Below are positions 1 through 7,577 of a DNA stretch of 40,451 nucleotides, one piece after another. Source of the DNA: Clostridiales bacterium (GTDB taxonomy: Bacteria > Bacillota > Clostridia > Lachnospirales > Lachnospiraceae); contig JAAYPT010000031.1 in NCBI GenBank assembly GCA_012519695.1, positions 1 through 40,451 of the forward strand, given 5' to 3'. Numbering within the stretch: the first letter of the stretch is position 1; each line of letters begins with the position of its first letter. Under the pieces are notes generated by a model, which worked only from the letters and a program-made list of their open reading frames with translations, did not search any database and had not been told where the DNA came from. The position numbers were made by a program, and so were the translations under genes.

Positions 1-45
1 ACTCAATGGTGCTGAAAATGGCACCTTTAACTCTTTTTCAGTCAT
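1..45 (-). CDS. Start of a gene cut by the window edge, perhaps hsdS
   Basis: An open frame begins with ATG at 45-43 and runs off the window as MTEKELKVPFSAPLS. An AGGG-type ribosome binding site lies about 8 bases upstream. It is on the same strand as the Fic-HsdM-DUF3644 operon and lies beyond it. That operon lacks a specificity and a restriction subunit, so HsdS is the natural guess, but 15 residues are far too few to identify a family. The reading frame itself could be chance. Confidence 0.35.
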   Translation of the reverse strand, partial: MTEKELKVPFSAPLS

Positions 46-130
46 CTACATCATCCCTACAAATCCGAATTTGTATTTCCTTTCTATCTACTTTTTTCCA
101 CATTTAACATAATGAATCATTTCTAACATC

Positions 131-158
131 TTGACATATAATACAGTTGTGTTATATT
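131..158 (+). promoter_or_regulatory. Sigma-A-type promoter of the small RNA
   Basis: A perfect -35 TTGACA (131-136) is separated by 16 bases from the -10 TATATT (153-158). The predicted start, near 164-166, falls exactly where the closing stem of the downstream RNA begins. No open reading frame follows on this strand. Confidence 0.65.
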
Positions 159-162
159 AATA

Positions 163-256
163 ATAGTCAACTTGTGACGGATTAAAGCTGGGTTCCCAAA
201 TGGGAGTAGGCACGCTGTGCTTAGAATCCTTTGCTCCTGGGGTTGACTATTTTTTT
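163..256 (+). ncRNA. Structured small RNA convergent with the DUF3644 gene
   Basis: This stretch of about 93 bases starts just after a strong promoter and is closed by a perfect 9-bp long-range stem: ATAGTCAAC at 163-171 pairs with GTTGACTAT at 242-250. A run of seven T (250-256) follows at once, so the closing stem can serve as the terminator. Inside are a hairpin TCCC-AAAT-GGGA (194-205) and a hairpin GCAC-GCT-GTGC (210-220). GGAG at 203-206 could pair instead with CTCC at 234-237, giving an alternative fold or pseudoknot. The T-run is the antisense of the last two Lys codons and stop of the DUF3644 gene, so the two transcripts overlap tail to tail. I cannot assign it to a known RNA family. 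It could be a mobile-element small RNA, an antisense regulator or an RNA partner of a neighbour. Confidence 0.6.
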
Positions 257-1230
257 GTCAATTTTTGCTTTAGGTCATCAAGAATTGTACTTGGTGCTTT
301 CTTTATTTCACTATAAACAAAATCTATCGCCTGTTGTGAATAACTATACTGTGGCTGGGTAGATATCTGATATGTAAAACACATTTTTTCATTCTCTTTT
401 ATTCCAAAATATGATGTAAAGTTCTGAAAATGATACCTATTTAGTTCTGTAGCAGCACCATTGTATAGTAAAATTATTTTGTCCTTTTTTAAACGCTTAT
501 TTATTTCTTTAATGCAAGCTTTAGCATTATATTTATGAGTTTCATTTGGATTTTTCATTTCTTTAATGAGTCTTACACCATCTGTTGCCTCTTTTTCAAT
601 GTGATAAAACTCTGTTGCTTCTTCTCTTTTTTTCGTTGCATAATGATAATGTTCCACTTTTATCGCAAATGCACTATTGTTTTCTTCCATAAGTGGCTGT
701 AAAGCGTCATTCGACGCAAGTAATCGCTCGGCAACCTGTTTTTCGTATTTTCCTCTTATTTCAGTCTCATCTAATGATTTTAGTCTTACTGATAATGTAA
801 TAAAATTTTCTGGAATTACTTGCGTCATATCAACATTGTGAAATTCCATCATTTTATCTACAAAATTGAAAACACATGCCTGTAGCACAGACACATATAC
901 TGCCTCATATTCCTCTGTAATAAAATGTGTACTTGTGTTTCTCAATTCTATTACCTTTTCAAGATTTTTTCGCAATGGAGCCTTCTCATTTGTAAAAATC
1001 TCTTTAACGCAACGTTCTAGAGTAATTGTTCGATTTGGTTTATCTGTAAAATAGATGGATTTCTCGCCAAATTTATTTATCATATGTGCTTTAAGCATCA
1101 ATTCCCATGCATTACAAATAAAAAAGCTAAATCCCTCTAACCTATACTTAATTGACGGTTTATTGTATATTTCAATTGCTAATACAAAAGCCTCCTTTGA
1201 TTTATCTATCAGTTGTTCCTGTACTGTCAT
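247..1230 (-). CDS. DUF3644 protein with HEPN-like RNxxxH motif, in a restriction-modification operon
   Basis: The start is placed at the ATG at 1230 (327 aa). A ribosome binding site GGGAGG lies just before it, and the ATG four codons upstream sits inside that site. The N-terminal 150 residues look like the DUF3644 family: helical, with an ELMLKA segment near residue 45. The motif R-N-T-S-T-H at residues 97-102 ends a predicted helix and matches the Rx4H signature of HEPN ribonucleases. The C-terminal half is basic and of unknown role. The gene starts 11 bases after the hsdM stop, so it is surely co-transcribed. DUF3644 genes are often found beside restriction or phage-defence genes. A toxic or defensive RNase role is inference from the motif and context. 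Its last codons overlap the antisense small RNA. Confidence 0.7.
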   Translation of the reverse strand: MTVQEQLIDKSKEAFVLAIEIYNKPSIKYRLEGFSFFICNAWELMLKAHMINKFGEKSIYFTDKPNRTITLERCVKEIFTNEKAPLRKNLEKVIELRNTSTHFITEEYEAVYVSVLQACVFNFVDKMMEFHNVDMTQVIPENFITLSVRLKSLDETEIRGKYEKQVAERLLASNDALQPLMEENNSAFAIKVEHYHYATKKREEATEFYHIEKEATDGVRLIKEMKNPNETHKYNAKACIKEINKRLKKDKIILLYNGAATELNRYHFQNFTSYFGIKENEKMCFTYQISTQPQYSYSQQAIDFVYSEIKKAPSTILDDLKQKLTKK

Positions 1231-1241
1231 CTTTCCTCCCA

Positions 1242-2744
1242 TTACAAATTCAGCAGTTTTTCCAACTCTTCCATCTCTTTCCCAATCTCCATCTCAATCT
1301 CACGGATATTAGCCATAATCTCAGATGTAGGCGGATACTCCACAGGTACATACTCAACCTCTTTGTACTTGTTAATACTAAGATCATAAGCATTATCAAC
1401 AATCTCCTGCTTAGGAACCATGAATGACTTATCTGTACGTTTTCTTTCTAACTCAGCATCACGATTACGGAATCTTTCAATAATATCTGGAATATCATTG
1501 TCAGCAATTGGAGATCGCTTATCATCCAGACTAAATCCATCTGCCTGCATATCATAGAACCATACATTGTCTGTTCCACCATGCTCGGTCTTTGTAAAAA
1601 TCAAGATAGCTGTCGATACTCCAGCATATGGTTTGAACACACCGGAAGGCATTGAGATAACTGCTTCCAATCTCTGATTTTCCACAATTTCTTTTCGTAT
1701 ATCCTTATGAGCCTTAGAAGAACCAAATAATACTCCATCAGGAACGATGCAAGCACATCTACCGCCAACTTTAAGCATACGAACAAATAATGCCAAGAAA
1801 AGAAGTTCTGTTTTCTTTGTTTTGCACACCTTTAACAAATCTGCTGATACAATATCTGCATCAAGACTTCCCTTAAAAGGTGGATTTGCAAGAATCAGTG
1901 AATATTTATCCTTATCCGGATTCTGATCAGACAAACTGTCTCTGTATTCTATGAACGGACTTTCTACTCTATGATTCATCATGTTCATGGCACCAATACG
2001 AAGCATAGTTCTATCCATATCATAGCCATGAAACATATGATTCATGAAATGATCTTTTTTCTGCTTGTCGTAGAAAATTTCATCTTTCTTATTAGTCCAC
2101 AAATACTCTCCTGATTCCACAAGGAAACCAGCTGTACCGCAACTCGGATCACAGATAATATCATCAGCCTTAGGATCCATAAGTTCTACCATCATTTTAA
2201 TAATATGACGTGGTGTTCTAAACTGACCATTTACACCTGCTGTTGCAAGTTTTGAAAGAAGGTACTCATACACATCTCCTCTTGCATCTGAATCATTCAA
2301 TTTTGCCATCTGTGTATATAAATCATCCATTGCATCCACAACCTTAGAAAGCATTAAAGGTGTAGGAAGCTTAAAGATTGCATCATCCATATATTTTGAA
2401 AACGCACTATCCTTATTAGCATGCAAATTCTTAATAAATGGGAATACCATTTCCTGCACTACAGAATACATTCTATCAGCCGGATAGTCTCTGAAAACGG
2501 ACCATTTAAGTTGTGTTCCATCAATAGTTCTCTCACCGATTTTTACCTCCTCAGCAAATACGCTTTCATAAGTAAGACCAAGCATAGCACTTTCTTTTGC
2601 ATGTGTATTATCAGATACATCTAAATCATGAATGAACATAAGATATGTCATCTGTTCAATGACATCTAATGGATTTGTAAGACCACCGGTCCAAAAAATC
2701 TCCCATAAACTGTCGATTCTGTTTTTTAATTCGCCTGTAATCAT
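1242..2744 (-). CDS. hsdM: Type I restriction-modification DNA methyltransferase subunit HsdM
   Basis: This is a 500-residue N6-adenine methyltransferase of the type I M-subunit family. It has a helical N-terminal HsdM_N region (about 1-150), SAM-binding motif I DPSCGTAGF at residues 199-207 and catalytic motif IV NPPF at 287-290. The C-terminus is a coiled coil as expected for docking to HsdS. Length is normal. The gene begins three bases after the fic stop, with GGAG inside the end of fic as ribosome binding site. HsdM needs HsdS for target recognition and HsdR for cleavage, and neither is complete here. They may lie beyond position 1, or the cassette may be methylase-only. The HsdM call is secure; operation as a full restriction system is not shown. 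Confidence 0.92.
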   Translation of the reverse strand: MITGELKNRIDSLWEIFWTGGLTNPLDVIEQMTYLMFIHDLDVSDNTHAKESAMLGLTYESVFAEEVKIGERTIDGTQLKWSVFRDYPADRMYSVVQEMVFPFIKNLHANKDSAFSKYMDDAIFKLPTPLMLSKVVDAMDDLYTQMAKLNDSDARGDVYEYLLSKLATAGVNGQFRTPRHIIKMMVELMDPKADDIICDPSCGTAGFLVESGEYLWTNKKDEIFYDKQKKDHFMNHMFHGYDMDRTMLRIGAMNMMNHRVESPFIEYRDSLSDQNPDKDKYSLILANPPFKGSLDADIVSADLLKVCKTKKTELLFLALFVRMLKVGGRCACIVPDGVLFGSSKAHKDIRKEIVENQRLEAVISMPSGVFKPYAGVSTAILIFTKTEHGGTDNVWFYDMQADGFSLDDKRSPIADNDIPDIIERFRNRDAELERKRTDKSFMVPKQEIVDNAYDLSINKYKEVEYVPVEYPPTSEIMANIREIEMEIGKEMEELEKLLNL

Positions 2745-2747
2745 CTT

Positions 2748-3809
2748 TTAATTCTCCTTATTCCAGTTCCATTTATACTTTGTATAACGACCGTTTCCAA
2801 TCTTTATTATCTTCTCTGCCTTAACCAAATCCGTTAAGGTTCTCTGTACCGTCGTTGTACTTATTCCTGGTGCAGCATCAACAATCTCCGCTTTGGTAAT
2901 TGTACCCAAATGATTTTTTATCAGTTCCTCAATCCTATCTGGCTTAGGCACTTTCTTTTCTTCTACAATCTGCGCTCTATCAAAGAATTCGCGGTATGCT
3001 GCCGTAATAATTCCCAGAATATATTTTACAAAAGACTCATAGTTATTCTCGTCTTTCATCCATCCTTGCGAACTTTCCTGCAAAGCATCATAATAACTGT
3101 CCTTTGTTCGCTCTATCAGTTTTTCCAAACTGATATATTTTCCAACAATATAGTCATTCTGATATAGCAATAATAAAGTCAACAATCTACTCATTCTTCC
3201 ATTTCCATCATTAAACGGATGAATGCACAAGAAATCTATAATAAACATCGGTATTATTAAAAGTGGATCTGTTTTGCTTCTGTTAATTGCCTCATTATAG
3301 GCAGTGCATAGGCTTATAATTGCTTCCGGAGTCTCCCATGCCGGTAAAGGTTTGAATCTAACAAACTTATTACCACTTGCATCTTCTTCCTCAATTATAT
3401 TGTCAGAAGTCTTAAATCTGCCACCATTAGCGGAATTCTCAAATTTATACAAATCCCTATGAAGCTGTAATATGAATGTATCAAGGATTGGAATATGGGG
3501 GAAATTCTCGTGTATCGTATTAAGCACATCCCTGTATCCTGCAATCTCACGCTCACTTCTTGTCTTTGGCATTGTCTTATCCAAAACAATCTTTTTCAAA
3601 CGTTCATCAGAAGTATAAATCCCCTCTATTTTGTTAGAACTCTCTGTACTTTGAATCTTAGCCACCTCAACAAGACTTTCTAATACATCAGCATGGCGTT
3701 CAGCAATTAAGCGTTGTTCCCCCTTGTATTCATGAATTGTTGTAAGGTAACCTACGATTTCTGGCGTAAGCAGTTTTTTCCATTTTTCCGTATAATCAAA
3801 TTGTCTCAT
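2748..3809 (-). CDS. Fic-domain protein (probable AMP-transferase) with C-terminal winged helix
   Basis: A 353-residue Fic family protein. The catalytic motif HPFNDGNGR is complete at residues 197-205, so AMP transfer from ATP to a target hydroxyl is expected. An inhibitory helix lies on the N-terminal side: S58-NKI-E62-G63 fits the (S/T)xxxE(G/N) signature, which marks a class II self-inhibited Fic enzyme. The last 65 residues resemble a winged helix (TKAEIVDAAPGISTTTVQRT), so it may bind DNA and regulate its own operon. It is the first gene of fic-hsdM-DUF3644. Its promoter is flanked by two related repeats that could be its operators. Fic proteins of this type are frequently found in type I restriction loci. 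The target is unknown. Confidence 0.9.
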   Translation of the reverse strand: MRQFDYTEKWKKLLTPEIVGYLTTIHEYKGEQRLIAERHADVLESLVEVAKIQSTESSNKIEGIYTSDERLKKIVLDKTMPKTRSEREIAGYRDVLNTIHENFPHIPILDTFILQLHRDLYKFENSANGGRFKTSDNIIEEEDASGNKFVRFKPLPAWETPEAIISLCTAYNEAINRSKTDPLLIIPMFIIDFLCIHPFNDGNGRMSRLLTLLLLYQNDYIVGKYISLEKLIERTKDSYYDALQESSQGWMKDENNYESFVKYILGIITAAYREFFDRAQIVEEKKVPKPDRIEELIKNHLGTITKAEIVDAAPGISTTTVQRTLTDLVKAEKIIKIGNGRYTKYKWNWNKEN

Positions 3810-3832
3810 TTTAATTGCCTCATTTTAAATCC

Positions 3833-3939
3833 AACTTCATCATTTTATTCTTAATGACTTAATTGAATTATACACCTCAACTTCGTCAAAATCAAGTTTA
3901 ACTTCATCATTTTTGCTAAAATGACTAAATTAAAATTAT
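3833..3939 (-). promoter_or_regulatory. Promoter of the fic-hsdM operon flanked by two operator-like repeats
   Basis: On the minus strand -35 TTGATT (3895-3890) and -10 TATAAT (3872-3867) are 17 bases apart. Two copies of a roughly 39-bp repeat flank this promoter: 3833-3871, reaching into the -10, and 3900-3939, just upstream of the -35. Both start AACTTCATCATTTT and contain AATGACT. Each copy holds an inverted repeat, TCATTTT-TGCT-AAAATGA in the upstream copy and a weaker TCATT/AATGA in the other. A third partial CAACTTCGTCAAAAT lies between. This is the layout of an autoregulated promoter. Binding by the Fic winged helix is a guess. Confidence 0.6.
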
Positions 3940-3956
3940 TTTGATGCAATTGAAAA

Positions 3957-3978
3957 AGGACCAGCATAAGCTGATCCT
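3957..3978 (-). terminator. Intrinsic terminator or hairpin
   Basis: On the minus strand AGGATCAGC-TTAT-GCTGGTCCT forms a 9-bp stem with one U-G pair, followed by TTTTT. It lies downstream of nothing obvious. The 120 bases between it and the next hairpin (4101-4141) hold no convincing gene. It may insulate the fic promoter from upstream transcription. Confidence 0.5.
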
Positions 3979-4100
3979 AATCCTCTATCGCATCCCCGAT
4001 TCAATTATTTCTTAGTTACGTATCTCATACTCACATTTTTTTTGCAAATGTATTATTTTTGTGTTGTTTTTTACCTTATTAAATACTTTCAATAAAAAAC

Positions 4101-4141
4101 ACTTCGACCAATATGGACGTACCATCCACACTAGCCGAAGT
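4101..4141 (-). terminator. Long intrinsic terminator after the XRE-AbrB gene
   Basis: On the minus strand ACTTCGG starts a stem that pairs almost end to end. ACTTCG pairs with CGAAGT, and CTAGTGTGGA pairs with TCCATATTGG through several G-U pairs, around a 7-base loop. It is followed by GTTTTTT. It starts 5 bases past the stop codon of the regulator gene. About 16 pairs is long for a simple terminator. Confidence 0.75.
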
Positions 4142-4145
4142 ATAC

Positions 4146-4553
4146 TTACTCCTCCCCCTGCATCAACTTCAAAAAATTCTTTTCCATAAGAATCGCCAAC
4201 CCCTGTGCCTCATCTCCCAATATAATAAGATTATCCCCCGGTTCTATTCCAAACACTTTTCTTGCTTTAGCTGGAATGACAATCTGCCCTTTATCTCCTA
4301 CTTTTACCATTCCAAAAATATGTTTGCCCTTTGGTGGAACGCCAAGTCCGTTAGCTGCTTTGTCATAGTTTACCAAGTCATCCATGGAAACATCGAAAAT
4401 GTCTGCCAAAATCTTACATTTTTCTATATCAGGCAAAGCCTCTCCTGTCTCATACTTTGATAGAGTTTGTCTGCTCACACCGATTTTTTCAGCAAGTTCT
4501 TCCTGGGACATTTGATTTATTTTACGAAGTGAAACCAAATTTTCATGAAACAT
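4146..4553 (-). CDS. Transcriptional regulator: XRE helix-turn-helix fused to an AbrB/SpoVT domain
   Basis: A 135-residue regulator with two DNA-binding domains. Residues 1-60 are a Cro/C1-type helix-turn-helix (SQEELAEKIGVSRQTLSKYE). Residues 80-125 are a swapped-hairpin AbrB-like domain (VGDKGQIVIPAKARKVFGIE). Fusions of this kind occur in Clostridia and normally act as small-operon regulators. It overlaps the end of the upstream acyltransferase gene by 11 bases, so the two are co-transcribed and probably translationally coupled. Its target is unknown; autoregulation of this operon is the simplest idea. A strong terminator follows. Confidence 0.88.
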   Translation of the reverse strand: MFHENLVSLRKINQMSQEELAEKIGVSRQTLSKYETGEALPDIEKCKILADIFDVSMDDLVNYDKAANGLGVPPKGKHIFGMVKVGDKGQIVIPAKARKVFGIEPGDNLIILGDEAQGLAILMEKNFLKLMQGEE

Positions 4554-5625
4554 ACTTTTTCTCCTTTTTTATTCCTAATACGCACCATCGTAATATCGGT
4601 ATGCGTGAAATGATTTCGTACAGTATAAGGGCTCCTGCAAAGGCAAACACAGCAGTAAGCAGATAAATCACTACTCCCGGTATCTCTGTATTGGTAGTTA
4701 AATAATATGCACAGCTCGACAAGGTCAAATAATGAAATACATAGAGTCCAAAACTTTTTTCTGCCAAAAACCTACTCACGCTACTACTATGATTTCCCCA
4801 TTTTTTCATACATCCCAGTATTGCTAAACACATCATCCAGCAATATGTAACGGCAAGAGGATTATTTACATTTGGTACCATTGCATAGTTTTTTCCATAA
4901 TCCATCCAAACATAGATAATTCCTAATACACTGGCAAAAATAAGCAGTGGAACACAATACTTTTTCAATATATCGGTCACAGCTTCATGGGAAAATACAT
5001 AGTATCCCAACAAAAATGAAATGCCATAAATACCAAAACGATATACCACAATTACTGGAGTATTTAATATTTGCGCAAATGCCCATACTAAAATGCCAAG
5101 CAAAATCAGTGGAATAATTCCAGTTTTCTCGCCTATCTTCAAAAGACGACCCTTTTCAACTTTCCGTACTAACAATAACACCATGGACAAAATCCACATT
5201 ACCTGAATGGTCCAAAGTACACCGGTTCCGGATACGCACATAAGTAAGTACAAAACAACTCCCGGTATTTTAGTTGGCATATTATCAAATGCATGACTGA
5301 TTGCCATATTAAAGTATCCCTGTATCCATCCAAAAACCAGCAAGCCAATGGTAGACGGCACTAATAATTTTCTGGTTCGTGCCTTGATATATTCCTTTTC
5401 CGTATGTTTTTCCAAATAGTATTTAGAACACATACCGCTTATGATAAACAAAATAACCATAAACCACGGATACAGCAGATATTGTACCACATCTACACCA
5501 TTTGCCTTTGTAATCGGGCCTATCACACCGCCTGTTATTACTGAATTAAACATATAAACCACATGATAGATTACCACCAGAATAATTGTCCATGAACGAA
5601 TATTATCTATGTAATATTTTCTCAT
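4543..5625 (-). CDS. Acyltransferase 3 family membrane protein
   Basis: An integral membrane protein of about 360 residues with some ten hydrophobic segments, starting MRKYYIDNIRSWTIILVVIY. The early Arg-Asp-Asn-Ile-Arg segment followed by a membrane helix and a His (YHVVY) is typical of acyltransferase 3 (OafA-like) proteins, which transfer acyl groups to extracytoplasmic sugars or lipids. The start is the ATG at 5625 because AAAGGTGGG lies 6 bases upstream. An in-frame start 19 codons earlier has no such site. It is the first gene of a two-gene operon with the XRE-AbrB regulator. The acceptor cannot be read from sequence. Confidence 0.8.
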   Translation of the reverse strand: MRKYYIDNIRSWTIILVVIYHVVYMFNSVITGGVIGPITKANGVDVVQYLLYPWFMVILFIISGMCSKYYLEKHTEKEYIKARTRKLLVPSTIGLLVFGWIQGYFNMAISHAFDNMPTKIPGVVLYLLMCVSGTGVLWTIQVMWILSMVLLLVRKVEKGRLLKIGEKTGIIPLILLGILVWAFAQILNTPVIVVYRFGIYGISFLLGYYVFSHEAVTDILKKYCVPLLIFASVLGIIYVWMDYGKNYAMVPNVNNPLAVTYCWMMCLAILGCMKKWGNHSSSVSRFLAEKSFGLYVFHYLTLSSCAYYLTTNTEIPGVVIYLLTAVFAFAGALILYEIISRIPILRWCVLGIKKEKKYVS

Positions 5626-5679
5626 ATTTTTCCCACCTTTGCTATCTTTTTTTACAATTATAGCAAAGGAAAATAAAAG

Positions 5680-5718
5680 CATCCACCAACTATTTTTGAC
5701 ATAAATCGTTGGTGGATG
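5680..5718 (-). terminator. Inverted repeat, probable terminator of the PadR-PspC operon
   Basis: CATCCACCAAC (5680-5690) and GTTGGTGGATG (5708-5718) are perfect 11-bp inverted repeats around a 17-base loop. On the minus strand the second arm is followed by CTTTTATTTT. It lies 35 bases past the pspC-like stop codon, so termination is the likeliest role. The loop is longer than usual. The repeat also sits about 55 bases upstream of the acyltransferase start, where it could act as an operator. Confidence 0.6.
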
Positions 5719-5753
5719 TTAAAAATTGTGGCAATCCCTAAAACCAATTCTCT

Positions 5754-5939
5754 TTACACCTGTTCCGGTATGATAATTGCTGCAATCAGATATATAATAA
5801 TTCCAGTTGTAGTACATCCCAATAATACAAATAGCAATCGAATAATGGTTGGATCAATATTCAAGTATTCTCCTATTCCTCCACATACTCCACAAAGCAC
5901 TCTGTTTGTTCTTGACTTATACAATCTTTTTGGTTCCAT
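5754..5939 (-). CDS. PspC domain membrane protein
   Basis: A 61-residue PspC-family protein. It has a basic N-terminal segment, the conserved motif GVCGGIGEYLNIDPTIIRLLF, and one hydrophobic helix ending with the usual IIPE close to the C-terminus. PspC-like small membrane proteins take part in envelope-stress sensing. Here it ends the operon padR-DUF1700-DUF4097-pspC, a common Firmicutes arrangement. The start is the ATG at 5939, which has AAAGGAGAG 6 bases upstream. An ATG 8 codons earlier lacks one. Confidence 0.9.
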   Translation of the reverse strand: MEPKRLYKSRTNRVLCGVCGGIGEYLNIDPTIIRLLFVLLGCTTTGIIIYLIAAIIIPEQV

Positions 5940-5952
5940 ATGTTTCTCTCCT

Positions 5953-6930
5953 TTACTTTTCAAAATCTACGGTGATATCGCCAACTCCGCAATCAATATC
6001 CACGGTTTTCGCACCGCCTTTTATCTCCTTGGTAGCTCCTAATCCACTGTAATCACTATCGCCAACTTCTACGTCGCCAACTCCACAGTCGATACTGTAA
6101 CTATAATCTTTTTGCTTACCCGCCAGCGTAATATCAATATCTCCGACTCCACAGTCTAAGGTTACTTCCTTTGCATCTGCATAATCCACATTTATTTCGC
6201 CAACTCCGGCATTTAATTCTAACTTCTCTGCATTTATATTAGAAAAATCAATTTCTCCTGCATCTACTTCTGCATACAGTTTTCCGGAAACCTGCAAATC
6301 TTTGTTAATTGTACAATCTCCTGCTCCTACTATAGCACTAAAATCCTTCACCTTCAATGCATAATCCACATTGACTTCTCCTGCTGAATTTTTCAATTCT
6401 ACTGTTTCAAATGTCATATCTTTCGGAATCTGCAACAAAACATGTACATTATCATTTGTCACCAGTTTCTTAGCATCCTTTTCTTTTATCTCCAATGTAT
6501 TTTCGCTATTGTTTACATTAATGTCTCGTTTGGAATTTCCTTTTTTATATTTTACTTCTATATGGATTCCCTGAGATGCAGATGCCTCTTCGATATCAAC
6601 AACGCCACATTCTACAGACAATTTTAGATTTTGGATATTAGCACAATCTTCTGCTGAAAAATCATACTCTTGTGTATTTCCGACATTCCAGGATTCCCAA
6701 TCGTCATCCCAGTCATTCCCATTCCATGCCTCATTCCAGTTTTCACTCCACTTTTGACTCCACTTGCTAAAATTGCCAAAGTTAGGACCTATGGTAAATA
6801 TCCCTTCACTTATCATTTTCGGAATGGATGTGTAATGAAATCCAATTCCTGCTGCTGTAGCACACAGTCCACTACCCAATATCACCAGCACTAATACCGT
6901 AATCAGTGCGCCTTTTGTAAATTTTTTCAT
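5953..6930 (-). CDS. DUF4097 beta-repeat protein, membrane anchored
   Basis: A 325-residue protein. One N-terminal membrane helix (about 7-29) is followed by a Trp/Asn/Asp-rich linker (about 50-85) and a long repetitive beta domain. Short repeats such as LDCGVGDIDI, IDCGVGDVEV and IDCGVGDITV show the stacked-strand solenoid typical of DUF4097 (putative adhesin, LiaF/YvlB-like). The beta domain is likely outside the cell. It overlaps the DUF1700 gene by 4 bases and precedes pspC by 13 bases. Together these four genes look like an envelope-stress module; the ligand is unknown. Confidence 0.88.
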   Translation of the reverse strand: MKKFTKGALITVLVLVILGSGLCATAAGIGFHYTSIPKMISEGIFTIGPNFGNFSKWSQKWSENWNEAWNGNDWDDDWESWNVGNTQEYDFSAEDCANIQNLKLSVECGVVDIEEASASQGIHIEVKYKKGNSKRDINVNNSENTLEIKEKDAKKLVTNDNVHVLLQIPKDMTFETVELKNSAGEVNVDYALKVKDFSAIVGAGDCTINKDLQVSGKLYAEVDAGEIDFSNINAEKLELNAGVGEINVDYADAKEVTLDCGVGDIDITLAGKQKDYSYSIDCGVGDVEVGDSDYSGLGATKEIKGGAKTVDIDCGVGDITVDFEK

Positions 6931-7577
6931 TCTGCTCTCCCCTTTCCTGAAAAAGCTCTTTTACATAATGTTACACATCCGTGTACCAACCACGGAATAA
7001 ATCTTCCATACAACCACACACATCCTATAGTTGCCAAAACAGCTAATGCTAATACTAAAAGTCCTGCTCCCAACATAGCAGTTCCGGTTGCAATGCCTCC
7101 TACTACCAATTGACTGATTCCAATACCAATAAGGGCTGCTCCTGTAATATATAAAGCACCTGCTACAGCGATTGCTGCGATTGCAACTCCCAGAACTCCT
7201 CCTGCAAGTCCTAACGCTCCACCTAGCAGTCCACCTACAGCTCCTACCCAGATAGGGCTGGTAATCACTGCGAGAATTACAATTAAGAGAATTCTTCCGG
7301 ATTTATCATTATTTTCCTGCTTCCCTGCTTCCTTTTGTGTAGCAAATTCGGTCTTATCACTATTACTCTCACTATCGTCTTTTTCCATACCTAAGTCCGC
7401 CTTAATGGTCTGGGCTACTTTTTCCGGAGATTCCAATTCCTTTAAAATTCTTTCCTCATTCTCTTCTCCTGCATCTTCAAAGTAACCACGATAATACTCT
7501 AATGCTTCTCGCTTCTCTTCCTCAGGTACATCGCTTAATAGCGTTTCTAATTGTTTCATAAATTCTTCTCTGCTCAT
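6927..7577 (-). CDS. DUF1700 (HAAS-domain) membrane protein
   Basis: A 216-residue protein. The first 75 residues are the helical HAAS/DUF1700 domain (MSREEFMKQLETLLSDVPEEE, then YYRGYFEDAGEENEE). A polar, Asn/Lys-rich linker comes next, followed by three or four Gly/Ala-rich membrane helices. In Firmicutes this protein is nearly always encoded between a PadR regulator and a DUF4097 protein, and it probably relays a membrane signal. It overlaps padR by 4 bases (ATGA), so translation is coupled. Confidence 0.88.
   Translation of the reverse strand: MSREEFMKQLETLLSDVPEEEKREALEYYRGYFEDAGEENEERILKELESPEKVAQTIKADLGMEKDDSESNSDKTEFATQKEAGKQENNDKSGRILLIVILAVITSPIWVGAVGGLLGGALGLAGGVLGVAIAAIAVAGALYITGAALIGIGISQLVVGGIATGTAMLGAGLLVLALAVLATIGCVWLYGRFIPWLVHGCVTLCKRAFSGKGRAE

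Larger units (their letters stand above)
3810..4145. other. Intergenic region between fic and the XRE-AbrB gene
   Basis: This 336-base gap contains the fic promoter and its repeats (3833-3939), a hairpin-terminator (3957-3978) and the long terminator of the regulator gene (4101-4141). The remainder (about 3980-4095) is AT-rich with T and A tracts. I see no gene, tRNA or mobile-element end in it. Confidence 0.6.

Noticed and set aside
3980-4050. A tiny minus-strand frame ending MRYVTKK before the hairpin at 3957-3978
   Set aside because: Only a few codons between stops and no ribosome binding site. Nothing supports a peptide gene.
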